Positions 53,157 through 63,680 of a stretch of DNA of 64,000 nucleotides are shown here, piece after piece (the stretch's first letter is position 1; each line of letters starts with the position of its first letter). This DNA is from Ligustrum vulgare (taxonomy: Eukaryota > Streptophyta > Magnoliopsida > Lamiales > Oleaceae). The notes beneath the pieces were generated by a model. It did not search any database and was not told the DNA's origin. It saw only the letters and a program-made list of their open reading frames with translations. Where the stretch lies: NCBI GenBank assembly GCA_963555705.1, contig OY743171.1, forward strand, positions 26,344,852 to 26,408,851. Reading direction: 5' to 3'. A program made the translations under genes and the position numbers.

Positions 53157-54284
53157 GACAAATGGAGTACCTTTATCGGGGGTGGATGATTTAATTTCTT
53201 AGCAAAAATAGGACTGAAAAAAGAATGAGTAGCCCTGGAATAAAAAAGAACAGTTGCTAGTTTGTCACACACATACACGGTACCTGATACTACGGTTGAT
53301 GCCTCCTTAGCTTCCTACTTAGACATCGTATAGACTTGTTCCTGGGTAGTCTTCGCTTTCTCTCTATAATCCTTTGCTAGATGCTCTGGCTTTCCACAGT
53401 TAAAAAAACTTTTACAATCATTTGCAAAATGTCCAGAATTCCCACACTTGAAGCACACTCCCTTGGCCTAAGAGGCACTCACCCAAGTGTTCCTTGCCAC
53501 ACTTCGGACAGATCATTCTCTGTTGTTTGTTAAAGATAGCTCATATTATTTCCCTGGTCATTCTTCCTTTTTTTCTGTTATTCCATCTCTTAAAATTCCC
53601 ACCCTTGAACTTCTGGTTAGAAGATCGGGTTCTATCCTCTTCTCTATGTATGACTAGAGCCCTTTCCACCAAAAGGGATTTGTTGATCACCTCTCAATAA
53701 GTAGTAAGCTCGAAAGGGATGACAACTTGTTTGATTTGAGGCTTAAGTCCTTCCTCAAAATGCCTAGCCCTTCTCTCTTCAATATCCACTAAGCTTGGGG
53801 CAAACTTAGCCAAACTGAAAAATTTTGCTTCATACTCTGCAACTAACTTATTCCCTTATTCGAATTTTAGAAATTCCCCTTCCTTCTGCTGGCGGAGGCT
53901 CTTGGGAAATTATTTCTCATTGAAAGCTGTAGTAAACATCTCCCAAGTGAAAGGGTCAGTATTGTTCTCGTATTGGCATTGAACCATCAGCCACCAGTCT
54001 TACGCACTGCCTTGAAGCATGTACGCAGCAAAATTTACCTTTTCCTCTTCAGTACACCTCATAACCCTGAAAACTTTTTGCATTTCAGTTAACAACTTAT
54101 CAGCCTCAAGGGGGTCAATAGTTCCAGCATATGATGGAGGAGACAACCTCTTAAACTCTGAGATCCTCCCATGGCCTCTGGTCTCATTACCCCTAGGTTG
54201 ATTGGATTGACCCAACGTAGTCAATGCTTGAATGAAGGCCTCTACGATCACAAGAGTGCCTGAAGGGGTAGTGTTATTATTCAT
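53157..54284 (-). pseudogene. gag, minus-strand Del/Tekay element
   Basis: From ATG 54282-54284: MNNNTTPSGTLVIVEAF, RISEFKRLSPPSYAGTIDPLEADKLLTEMQKVFRVM (retrotransposon gag start) to a stop at 54000. Then DWWLMVQCQ, FTTAFNEK, VAEYEAKFFSLAKFAP and VDIEERRARHFEEGL. The nucleocapsid (CPKCGKEHLGEC, about 53515) and a second box follow with stops. The protease N-terminal half lies beyond in broken frames. Closest in the window to the plus-strand Del gag at 18770. Confidence 0.8.
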
Positions 54285-54662
54285 CCCTCCATCCTAAGTT
54301 TGAGTCGTTCCCCCTCGAGTGATGTTATTGTCATCCCTCTGTTCTGAGCTTGAGAAGTCCTCCCTTGAGGGTTATTATTGGTCATGTCTTCATTCTGAGC
54401 TTGGGCAGTTTCCCCTTGAGGGTTGTTACGTCTAGTGCGAACTATTTCTAAATAGTAGAGAATGAAACATCTTCTTCAAAATAATATTACATATCAATAT
54501 GTAAGAAATTTTGATACTAGGAACATCAAAGTACATTCGATAATTTAAGCAAACATTAACTTACCAGATGATCGAGGGAAATGCACTTGAGGAGTGACTC
54601 AGTACTCGAATATTTTCAAGTAAACATTTCTAAAGTCTACAGAAATGCTTTTAAAACTCTTA

Positions 54663-54674
54663 GCTCTGATACCA
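54663..54674 (-). other. primer-binding site, minus-strand Del/Tekay element
   Basis: Minus strand TGGTATCAGAGC, an exact tRNA-Met complement, five bases inside the LTR end at 54680. Confidence 0.8.
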
Positions 54675-54679
54675 CAAAA

Positions 54680-55137
54680 TGTAACACCCCAAGTTCAAAA
54701 TCTTAAACCTAGGTATGTTAACTTTTCTTTACTTAAATGCGAAAACAAATCATTTAAAACCTCAAAGTTTTCATTTTTCTATTATAAAATTCTACAGAAA
54801 TTTTGGAAGAGTCTCCTCTATAACGTAGACATAACCAACCTGTAGAGGGACATCATACCCATATTCAAATACAATCCTCAACTCATTCAAACCCAACATT
54901 CAACATCCAACCACAATTCCAAAATCAAGCTTCAACATCAATTTCCAAACTCCTCAACAACAGCATCTTTAATTAAATAATTTTTAAACTTATGAAATAT
55001 AATATAAACTAATCACAGGGAAATACCATAGCTTATTTTAACTAAAACCATCAAAAAAAAGAATCAATAAAAGAACAACCAATAAAAATAACTTATAAAA
55101 GTCCCTGATTCAGTCCTAAAAGACATGGAATTAAGAA
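54680..55137 (-). repeat. 5' LTR remnant of minus-strand Del/Tekay element
   Basis: Collinear with the first 450 or so bases of 47298-49878 on the plus strand; similarity stops at about 55137 (cctaaaagacatggaat), where Athila DNA resumes. About 2.1 kb of LTR is missing. Differences from the 3' LTR are scattered point changes and small indels. Confidence 0.82.
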
Positions 55138-56430
55138 AAGCAAGAGAAGCAGAAAAACATAAAAGGTAGGAAAACAGTAGATATTTAAGAGAACCAAGAA
55201 GTGCAAGGGGATGACGAGGGAAATTTGCTCATCGACGATTTTATGACTCTGTAGATAATTCAAAAATCAGTCGAGCATAATGTATCCTCCCTTTGGTCAA
55301 CCAAATTTCCAGTTAAAGATGAATGTCATTCAGTTGTTCCAGAATGGGTATCAATTTTATGGCAAAACGGGTGAAAACCCGCATACTCATGTTTCCAAAT
55401 TTTTAGAGATGTGCTAGCACTTCAAATATCAAGGATATCAAATGATGCCATTTGACTTTGTCTATTTCAATTCACTCCATGAGACATGGCTTTAGAATGG
55501 TTAGATTCTCATCCCACAGCTAGTATAACTACCTGGAATAATCTAGCTCAGAAATTCTGTACAAAGTTCTTTCCATTGGTCAAAATTGCAAAGCTCAAGC
55601 ACGACATATCAATGTTCCAGTAACATTATGCAAAATCATTTAATGAGGCATGGAATGGTTCAAAAACATACTTTGGAGATGCCTTCATCATGGAATCACA
55701 AGGGGTGTTCAAGTGTAGGACTTCTATGCAGGCCTAGTTCCTTAGTTCAAAACTCGAGTGGACTCATCATCTAATGGTTCACTATCTACTAAGACTATTG
55801 ACGAGGCACCAAAGCTATTTGAAAGAATAGAAAATACTAATGCTATGTTGGCTTTAGATCGAGTGATCTAAAGGAAACCTTTGGGAATTTATGAGGTGGA
55901 TACTTACACCGCCTTATCTGGAAAAATAGGCACATTGGTGACTAATGTCGAAAGCATGGCAATATATGGAAATTCGATGAAAAATTCAAGATTATGCTAT
56001 GAGGAATGTGGTGCAAACCACAATACTTCATATTTTTCTATCTTAACGCAGCTTCTAGAACATGTCGGTTTGGTTCAATCAGGTGGTCGTCCACAGAATA
56101 ACCCGTATTCAAACACCTACAATCTAGGTTGGCGAAATCGTCCGAACTTTGCATGGAGAGATAATCAGAACATAACTAGACCACAGCCTCTTGTGTACCA
56201 TCAAGAATAAAAGAAGCCTTCGTTGGAGGACATGTTAGGTAAGTTTATGGAGAAAATAGAGCAGTACATGGGTAAGACTGACCAGTTTATGAAAAGGATG
56301 GAAACTACACTTCAAAATCAGTAAGTATCGATAAAGAATCGAAAACACAAATAAGACAGATGGGAATAGCTATTTTTGGGAAGAAAGCAGGGCACTTTAC
56401 CTAGAAACACAGAAACAAATCTCAAAGAGC
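55138..56430 (+). pseudogene. gag, Athila-like element 2
   Basis: From ATG 55280 (MYPPFGQPNFQLKMNVIQLFQNGYQF) in shifting frames: EWLDSHPTASITTWNNLAQKF then CTKFFPLVKIAKLKHDISMFQ, the capsid core of Athila/Tat gag. Then a CYEECGANHNTSYF-type box (about 55990-56040) and PYSNTYNLGWRNRPNFAWRDNQN (about 56095-56170). Many stops. It resumes an element whose 5' LTR and primer site lie at 45754-47246, on the far side of the Del insertion. Confidence 0.78.
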
Positions 56431-57376
56431 ATGTGAAAACCATCACTACTAGGGGTGGGATTCAATTGCTAGAAATCAATGTTAAACAATCGGTTGTTAG
56501 CCATAAAAAGGAGTTGATCAAGAAGAAGAACATATTAAAGAATCAAAAAATACTTCTAAAATAATGGGTGGGTTGAATAAGGTGAAATCATCAATTAAGC
56601 CTTGCGAAACTCCAATCCCTTTTCTACAGAGGTTGAAAAAATTAGAATTTGGACAAACAGTTTGAGAAATTCTTGAATGTTTTCAAAAAGATCTATATCA
56701 GCATTCCCATTGCTTATGCACTTGCTAAAATGCCCAGCTATGCAAAATTTATGAAGGATATCCTTACTCACAAATGAAAGTAAGAGGAAAATGAAACAAT
56801 AATGCTTTTAAAGGATTGCAGTGCTATTCTGCAAAAGAAGCTTCCACCAAAGCTAAATCATTTGGGGAATTTTACTATACCTTGCGCTATTGGAAATTCT
56901 CATTTTGATGAAGTAATATGTGATTTAGGTGCGAGCATTAATCTAACGCCTTTCTTTGCTAATAGGAAATTAGGTTTGGGAGAGCTAAAACCAACATCAG
57001 TAATCTTGCAGATCGATCCATCAGATACCTAAGAGGAATACTAGAAGACATTTCGGTAAAAGTGGAGAAATACATCTTCCCAGCTAATTTAATTAAACTA
57101 GACATTGAAGAGGACAAGAACATACTGTTGATATTAAGAAGATCTTTCTTGAGAGTCAGGGGTGCAATTATTGATGTGGGAAAGGAACATCTCAGATTGA
57201 TATTCAATGATGAAGAAATAACATTTGATGTCTACAAGGCAATGAAGTATCCTACTACATCAGATTCTTGTTATATGGTTGAAGTGGTAGATCAAGCAGT
57301 TCGGGAAGTATTCAACTTGGAAAAAACATTTGACCCTTTGGAGGGAGTCATTATGAATTCACATTCCATCAATTAA
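56431..57376 (+). pseudogene. aspartic protease region, Athila-like element 2
   Basis: HVKTITTRGGIQLLEI opens the linker as in element 1. Then SIPIAYALAKMPSYAKFMKDIL, LKDCSAILQKKLPPKLNHLGNFTIPCAIG, CDLGASINLTPF (D-L-G-A, about 56915-56955) and LILRRSFLRVRGAIIDVGKEHLRL (the second motif, normally FGRPFL). Four or more frame changes. The 57062-57376 frame covers the C-terminal half and continues toward RT. Confidence 0.78.
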
Positions 57377-57801
57377 CTTAAAAGAAAAACTTGATGTATG
57401 TAAACAATATCTGGTAGCTAATCCTTTATATAGACGCAATACACTTATTAAAGATTTGGGAACAAGTTCTATAAAGCCACTACCATCTATCCAATAGCCT
57501 CCAAAGCTAAAGTCAAGCAATTATTATCTCACCTTCAATATGTATACTTGGAGGAGTCTTATATGTTACTTGTCATCGTTGTTGATTCTATCACAAGGTT
57601 AAGGAAGAAAAACTACTCAGAGATCACAAAGTGGCTATTGGATGGACTATTGCTGACATAAGAGATATCAGTCCTACACTTTGTATGTATAAAATATTAA
57701 TGGAGGAAAATTTCAAGCCAATAGTAGATGGACAAAGGAGGTTGAACCTATACATGAAGGAGGTAGTCCAAACAGAGGTGATGAAGCTTTTGGACGCATG
57801 T
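57377..57801 (+). pseudogene. RT N-terminal part, Athila-like element 2
   Basis: Decayed protease-RT spacer, then IGWTI-type and DIRDISPT-like text and KILMEENFKPIVDGQRRLNLYMKEVVQTEVMKLLDA (about 57690-57800), the standard Athila lead into RT. It is cut after CATGT (57797-57801), the target duplication of the next element, and continues at 61332. Confidence 0.75.
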
Positions 57802-58366
57802 TGATGAGGAACAAAGCGCGCGCGGAATTAAACGCTGGAAAGTTCCAAACCCAGGTTTGTTTGTGGATGGTGGAATCTTGACCCAAGGATTTTTTCCAAT
57901 TTCCTTGATAAGTTTTTGATTGTGAACACCTCAAAGATTATCAATTTTTGATAAGTTCGGGATGAACACCACAAGACTATCAATCTTGATAAGTTTGGGT
58001 TTGTAATGTGAATCCACATTTACCAATTGAAAATCAAACAATCTGTTTTTATTAAAAATCTAAAGTCTACTATTATAATGAATGAAATAGGATATAAATA
58101 TAACATTAGCCCTAGCCGCTAATGTGCTCAAAACAGAGTTCTAATTTACCTAAAACTGAAAAAGGAAACAAAATCTGTGAAATTCGCGATAAACATAAGT
58201 TATGGCTATGAATACATCACTTACAACCGTAAGTTTGAAAATTCTAGAATTCTGCATTTTGACTCGTAGCTGGTTTACAGCGGTGAGCTTCACCGGTTAC
58301 AGCAATGATTTCTTGTTTGGCTTGAACATTTGAGTTTTTCCATCAAACCCACTATGATTCGTATCA
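57802..58366 (-). repeat. 3' LTR of the non-autonomous element
   Basis: 565 bp, plus-strand ends TGATGAGG and GTATCA. About 100 bases shorter than its partner, partly from loss of a block around the palindromic words and part of the end region. The words are decayed here (CTTACAACCGTAAG, GGTTACAGC). Confidence 0.8.
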
Positions 58367-58525
58367 TTCCCTCCTTCCTCAAGATGATTCATCTTGGGTC
58401 ACAGCTTTGTTCATGGTGTATTAGTTCACCTCCTGGATCAAATGAAAAACTTCTACATCCATGCCATAGGAACAAACTATAGTATTCTGTAACTTGGGTG
58501 ACATGGATGGATCGAATCATGAGCT

Positions 58526-59155
58526 TCATTGGCCATAGATGGTGTAACTCAAACTCCCAAGTGTAACCAACCTGCAAAAGAGATTTAAATAAAATAGGGT
58601 GGGGAATGTTAGTTTTCTATGTACAAGGTACAGATCCTTGTACTCGTGATACAACATTTCTACCTCCTTTGTTCGTACCACAAGGCTCTTCTCTTTACCT
58701 CCAATATTCTTTTCACTTTCTTGCTCAATCACCTCTTTCTCTTTTTCTTCACACCTAACCACCCCTTCTAACTCCACGTTGTCAAGCTCAACCACCTCTT
58801 CTAATTTTACAATTTCATGCTCAACCACTTCGTTACTCAATTTTGTTTCTTCCACAACAATTTTCAATTCATTTTCTAATTCAAATTTTGGAGTTTGATC
58901 TTCTATTTTTAATTTCAACTCCCCCTCCTTATTTTCAATATTCCTATCCCCACGATGTGTCCTATTACACCACCTTTTACTCTCCTTTTTTACCCTCCTC
59001 GAATCTTTTAGTGTTTCCTCTAATGTCAACCAATATAGTGCGCAGGTTTTCCCTTTCTTAAGGAATTTGTATATGTTCATACTCTTATCATAAACAACCT
59101 CCCTCCTACATCTCCATGGTTTTCCCAACAAAATATGACAAGACTTTAATGGCAC
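58526..59155 (-). CDS. protease end and charged linker of the non-autonomous element
   Basis: A 209-codon minus-strand frame. The first 45 residues (SCHILLGKPWRCRREVVYDKSMNIYKF) are the C-terminal protease half. Then comes a Glu/Val/Lys-rich linker (EVVEHEIVKLEEVVELDNVELEGVV repeats) and EYKDLYLVHRKLTFPT, which in relatives leads to RT. It ends TIYGQ with TGA; RT is deleted. The relative at 2338-2697 stops at the same kind of point. Confidence 0.6.
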   Translation of the reverse strand: MPLKSCHILLGKPWRCRREVVYDKSMNIYKFLKKGKTCALYWLTLEETLKDSRRVKKESKRWCNRTHRGDRNIENKEGELKLKIEDQTPKFELENELKIVVEETKLSNEVVEHEIVKLEEVVELDNVELEGVVRCEEKEKEVIEQESEKNIGGKEKSLVVRTKEVEMLYHEYKDLYLVHRKLTFPTLFYLNLFCRLVTLGSLSYTIYGQ

Positions 59156-59430
59156 TATATCACACTATACTTCCTCACTATATCATCCATTGGGATAGGC
59201 ACTAGAACTTGTTTGGTGGCTTGGAACTCCCCAAACTCTCTCATCCACATCATCCTATAAGGCTTATAGTATGTATTAAGGGTAATCCTAATTTTTCAAT
59301 CATGGTGCTACTAAAAAAATTATTAAAGCACTCTCCTTCAATTACCAAACTACAGCCCTTATGGCCCACATAACATCTAACTTTGAACAAGGAGCCTGGA
59401 TCAGAATCCATCCCTTATGTGGCGATTAAA
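59156..59430 (-). pseudogene. protease N-half remnant
   Basis: Minus strand, mixed frames: FKVRCYVGHKGCSLVIEGE (active site D-G-G replaced by E-G-E), STMIEKLGL and PMDDIVRKY. Gag is missing upstream, so the leader joins directly to this remnant. Confidence 0.6.
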
Positions 59431-59846
59431 AATCAAATAATATCAATATTAGATATCAAACGGAAGAAGAAGTTGATAGGAGTATTAAGATGTTTAAGGG
59501 AACTCAAGAAAGTCATTTTTTTTTGAATGATTGATGAATTTTTGGAATAAGTAAAAAAAATAAAAAATCAATTTTTTTTTATAATCCGAAAATTCGACTA
59601 AGAATACTAGAAAACAAACGAGACTTAATTTGAAGAAAAACTAGACGTAAAAACATTTTGAATTTTTTTTCTGCATATTTTCTGAAACAAAGACTCAAGA
59701 AACTCAAGAACACGAAGAACACGAAATAAAGACTCGATAAACAAGATAAAAAATGATATGGATGATTTTTATGTGGCAGACTCTATAATAAACACATAAA
59801 AAGCAAACTAGGATAGAATAAAAGAAACACCTGAATTCAGAGTCCA
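59431..59846 (-). other. leader of the non-autonomous element
   Basis: A/T-rich with poly-T/A runs like the leader at 43737-44383; no gene. The primer site follows at 59847-59858. Confidence 0.55.
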
Positions 59847-59860
59847 GCTCTGATACCAAA

Positions 59861-60527
59861 TGATGAGGAACGAAATGAGAAATTAAACAACGAAAAGTTT
59901 CGAACCCAGGTTTGTTTGTGGACGGTAGAATCTTGACCCAAACTTCACGACGCGAGGATCAACGATGTGGAAGAAAGAACCAAGACTTTCAAAATACCAC
60001 AAGGATTTGTCTAGTTTCCTTGATAAGTGTCTGATTGTGAACGCCACAAAGATTATCAATCTTTGATAAGTTCGGGATGAACACCACAAGACTATCAATC
60101 TTGATAAGTTCGAGTTTGTAATGTGAATCCACACATTTACCAATTGAAAATCAATCAATTTGCTTTTATTAAAATCTAAAGTCTACTATTACAAAGAATG
60201 AAATAGGATATAAATAATGAAAAACGACCTAACAACTAACCCTAGCTGCAAATGGGTTCAAAACAGAGTTCTAATTTACCTAAAACTGAAAAATGAAACA
60301 AAATCTATGAAATTGGTTATAAACATAAGTTACGTTCGTGAATACATCACTTACGACCGTAAGTGATTTTTTGTTTAAGAGTTACGGTCATAAGTTAGAA
60401 AATTCTAGAATTTTGTGTTTTGACCTATAGCTGGTTTACGCCCGTGAGCTTCATTGGTTAAGGCCGTGATTTCTTGTTTGGCTTGAACATTTGAATTTTT
60501 CGATCAAGCCCATTATGATTCTTATCA
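59861..60527 (-). repeat. 5' LTR of the non-autonomous element
   Basis: 667 bp, starting (minus) TGATAAGAATCATAATGGG and ending TTCCTCATCA next to the primer site. TTACGGCC-type words at 60328-60470 are better kept than in the partner LTR (CTTACGACCGTAAG, GTTACGGTCATAAG, GTTAAGGCCGTGA). Confidence 0.82.
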
Positions 60528-60531
60528 CATG

Positions 60532-61325
60532 TGACGCGATCCCGGTCGGGGAATCTCGTCGAACACGCGGAATAACGATATTTAAAACCCTAGGAAAGAT
60601 CTAAATCAGATCTGACACGAAAAATAACAAGAACACGAATAAATAGACGGAAATTAAAATAAGATTGACGGTAGGACCTGGACCCAACAATCACGACGCA
60701 ATAAATTGACGATGCGGATTGAAGAACCGAGGTTTTCGAAACGCCACAAGGGATGCCAAATTCCTTGATAAGTTTCTGATTGGAACGCCACAAACATTCA
60801 AGAAAAATATTTGATAAGTTCTATAAATTGTTCTTCAAGAACAAGAAAAAGGAATCCTCCTTTTCGAGAGAGTAAATTCTCACATTCATTCAATAATATC
60901 CAAGTTGTTTTTTTACAATGACAAGAAAACATAATATAACCTAAAAACGCGTCAAAATAAACCTAGCCGCAAAATCCACGAAATAAAACGCGGCGCCCTT
61001 TTACGGCCGTAACATATGTGTTTACGGCCGTAATTGACCCTCGGGTCTACAACTGTTTTTATTTCTTACGGCCGTAAGTCTCCTACTGACTAAAATTGCC
61101 TAACTTCGTTACGGCCGTGAAAATGATGGTTACGGCCGTGCGATAACAAATTTACGGCCGTGAATGTGCTCTTGGTCACCAAACCTTAACCCTTTTGATT
61201 CGGCTCGATCCCTTTGTCTCCTCGGCTCGCTTCCAACATGAAACTTGTGCCGTTTCTCGCGTAGATCACTGTCGCATTGCCGATAGGTCGACTTCTCCTT
61301 TGGTCTCCTACTTCGGATCACATCA
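60532..61325 (-). mobile_element. solo LTR, gypsy subfamily B
   Basis: 794 bp, on the minus strand TGATGTGATCCGAAG...CCGGGATCGCGTCA, flanked by a perfect 5-bp repeat ACATG (60527-60531 and 61326-61330). It matches the LTR at 2759-3496 at both ends. Seven TTACGGCCGTAA-type words lie at 60995-61166. No internal region remains, so it arose by LTR-LTR recombination after insertion. The target was the last base of the neighbouring LTR plus its target duplication. Confidence 0.9.
60995..61166. repeat. cluster of TTACGGCCGTAA words in solo LTR
   Basis: TTACGGCCGTAA occurs three times exactly and the variants TACGGCCGTGA / TACGGCCGTGC three to four times within 170 bases. The spacing is irregular, about 20-45 bases. 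Confidence 0.85.
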
Positions 61326-61331
61326 ACATGT

Positions 61332-62249
61332 ATGGCATATCCTATATTAGACAATGATTGAGTCAGTCTAGTTCTGATTGTTCCGAAGAAAGAAGGTATT
61401 ATAGTGGTGAAAAATGAGAAGAATGAATTAATTTCAACAAGGATACTCATATGATGGAGTGTTTGCATTGATTATCGTAGACTTAACACTGTAACAAGGA
61501 AGGATCTCTTTTCCCTTCTTTTTATTAATCGGATGTTGGAAACGTTAGCGGGACATTCACATTAATGTTTCTCAGATTGACACTCATGGTATAATCAGAT
61601 TCCCATCACACTAGAAGGTAAGGAGAAAACGACGTTTACCTATCCATATGGTACTTCTGCCTATCGCCAGATGGCATTTGATTTAGGCAATGCTCTAGCC
61701 ACTTTTCATCATTTTATGATGGCTATCTTTTCAGATATGGTGGAAAAATTGATCAAAGTGTTTATGGATGATTTTTCAATTTTTGGATCTTCATTCAATG
61801 AATGCTTGAAACATTTGCAACTGATTCAGCGGAGATGTGAAGAAACAGATTTGATGCTCAATTGGGAAAAATGTCACTTTATGGTGAATGAAGGCATCAT
61901 TCTGGAGCATATGATTTCAAAAAGAGGCATTAAAGTAGAAAAGGAAAAAATTTAGGTCATTGAGAAGTTACCACCTCCAACATCAGTGAAAGGTGTTCGG
62001 AGTTTCCTTTGTCATGCAGGATTTTATAGGCATTTGACAAAGGACTTCTCAAAAATCACAAAACCTATGTGTAACTTATTGATGAAGGATGTGCCAATTG
62101 TTTTCTCTGAAGAATGTTTGGTGGCCTTTAATACTTCGAAGGAGAAATTAATTTCTGCACTTGTGATCATTGCACCTGATTGGGATCTACCTTTTGAATT
62201 ATTGTGCGATGCAAGTGATTATACAATGGGAGCATCTTTAGAGAAGTGA
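61332..62249 (+). pseudogene. RT core, Athila-like element 2
   Basis: Continues from 57801: MAYPIL, a VPKKEG-like block, VCIDYRRLNTVTRKDLF (about 61460-61515), then TFTYPYGTSAYRQMAFDLGNALATFHHFMMAIF (61635-61730) and VFMDDFSIFGSSF (catalytic DD, about 61760-61795). CHFMVNEGIILEHMISKRGIKVEKEKI ends at a TAG (61953-61955). The frame 61986-62249 gives the thumb/connection (SFLCHAGFYRHLTKDFSKI) and the start of RNase H (LLCDASDYTMGASLEK). The MDDFS form fits Athila. Confidence 0.82.
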
Positions 62250-62620
62250 AGAGGTAAATTATTTCATGTGATTCATTATGCTAGATAGAACCTCAATGAT
62301 GCACAATGAACTATGCCACTATTGAGAAGGAGCTACTTGCAGTTGTTTATGCCTTTGATGAATTTCGTTCATATCTTGTGGGATCAAAGGTAACTGCATT
62401 AAAATACCTGTTGAGTAAAGAAGATATAAAGAGGTGTGAGAATGTTAAAGCAGATTATCTATCTCTCCTTAAATAAGAGAAGGAACTAGTTCTAGCTGAT
62501 ATTAGTGAAGTTTTTCAAGATAAGTAGTTGTTTGGTATAGGGGAGGCATCGTGGTATGAAGAAATTGTGAACTACCTAGCAAAATCTGTCATTCCCCTGA
62601 ATATTTGAGCCATCAAAAGA
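62250..62620 (+). pseudogene. RNase H, Athila-like element 2
   Basis: After the first catalytic D (CDASD, 62208-62222): YATIEKELLAVVYAFDEFRSYLVGSKV (E, about 62310-62390), then a degenerate D segment (ALKYLLSKEDIK, normally TDH..LKYLL). A spacer follows with stops. The D in TDHAAL is lost. Confidence 0.68.
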
Positions 62621-63680
62621 AGAAATTCTTTTGACTTGGAATACTATTTGAGGGAGGATCATATCCTCTATAAAAGGTGTGTCCAGACTAGATTATTAGG
62701 GGATGTGATGTGTACCATAAGTTGAAGCATCTAAAATATTGGAGAAATGTCATGCTTTTGCATATGGTGGTCATTTTGGAACTTCGAAAATAGTTGCAAA
62801 AGTTCTACAGTCGGGTTTGTGTCAACGCACTGGAAACATCTCCAGAAGAAATGAAATGCCTATAAATAGTGTTTAGGTAGTGAAAATTTTCAATGTTTGG
62901 GGAATAGATTTTATGGGTCTATTTGTCTCATCTTGCTCCAATTAATACTTATTGATAGTGGTTAATTATGTATCTAAATGGGTTGAAGCAGTTGCATGAC
63001 CTACAAACAATGGCCGGATGGTAATAGATTTTCTTGAAAAATTAATTTTTACAAGGTATGCACTCCAAAGGCTATAATTAGTGATGGGGGTAAACAATTT
63101 TTTAACAGGCAATTTGAGCAGCTACTAGCAAAATACAGAGTAAAATACATGATTGCAACTCCATATTATCCTCAAACTAGTGGGCAAGTGGAAATTTCAA
63201 ACATGGAATGACTGGTCCAAGAGGCTAGATGATGCCTTATGGGCATATTGAACAACGTTAAAAATACCTATTGGGATGTCTCTATATCGCCTTATATTTG
63301 GAAAGGCATGCCATCTGCCAGTTTAGTTGGAGCACAAGGCTTTTAGGCTGCAAAGAAGTTGAATTTTGATTTACAAGAAACATGTGAAAAGAAGTTGTTA
63401 CAAATTAATGAGATGGATGAATTTAGGTTGGATGCGTGTGAGAGCTCAAAATTGTACAAGAAGAATGACAAGCATATTCAAAGAAAAATTTTTGAGGTTA
63501 GTCAACAAGTTCTATTAAATAATTCTTGGTTCAAACTATTTTTTTAGCAAATTCAGGTCAAGATGGTTAGGTCCTTACTCTGTAACCAAGGTTTATCCAT
63601 TCGGAGCAGTTGAAGTCACTTATGAGAGGAAAAAGGAACATTTAAAGTGAATGAACAACGATTGAAGCCTTATTAGGGTG
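62621..63680 (+). pseudogene. integrase, Athila-like element 2
   Basis: Decayed zinc domain (HAFAYGGHFGTSKIVAKVLQSG, about 62750-62825), then core WGIDFMGLF (D, about 62900), VNYVSKWVEAVA, ISDGG (D, about 63085) and TPYYPQTSGQVEISN (E, about 63160-63200). The C-terminal part is frame 63359-63547 (FDLQETCEKKLLQINEMDEFRLDACESSKLYK). All three DDE residues are visible but lie in different frames. It ends near 63680. Confidence 0.78.

Larger units (their letters stand above)
57802..60527 (-). mobile_element. non-autonomous gypsy element (protease and linker only)
   Basis: LTRs 57802-58366 and 59861-60527, primer site (minus TGGTATCAGAGC, 59847-59858), purine tract (gaggaaggaggga, minus) before the 3' LTR. 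Target duplication CATGT: left 57797-57801, right 60528-60531 plus 61331, since a solo LTR later split the right copy. Gag, RT, RNase H and integrase are absent. Subfamily A, the same as the LTR at 141-903. It must have been moved by proteins from relatives. Confidence 0.85.

Noticed and set aside
60995..61166. Repeated CGGCCG as a restriction-site or assembly artefact
   Set aside because: The words differ slightly, are irregularly spaced and recur in LTRs at 44826 and 60328.
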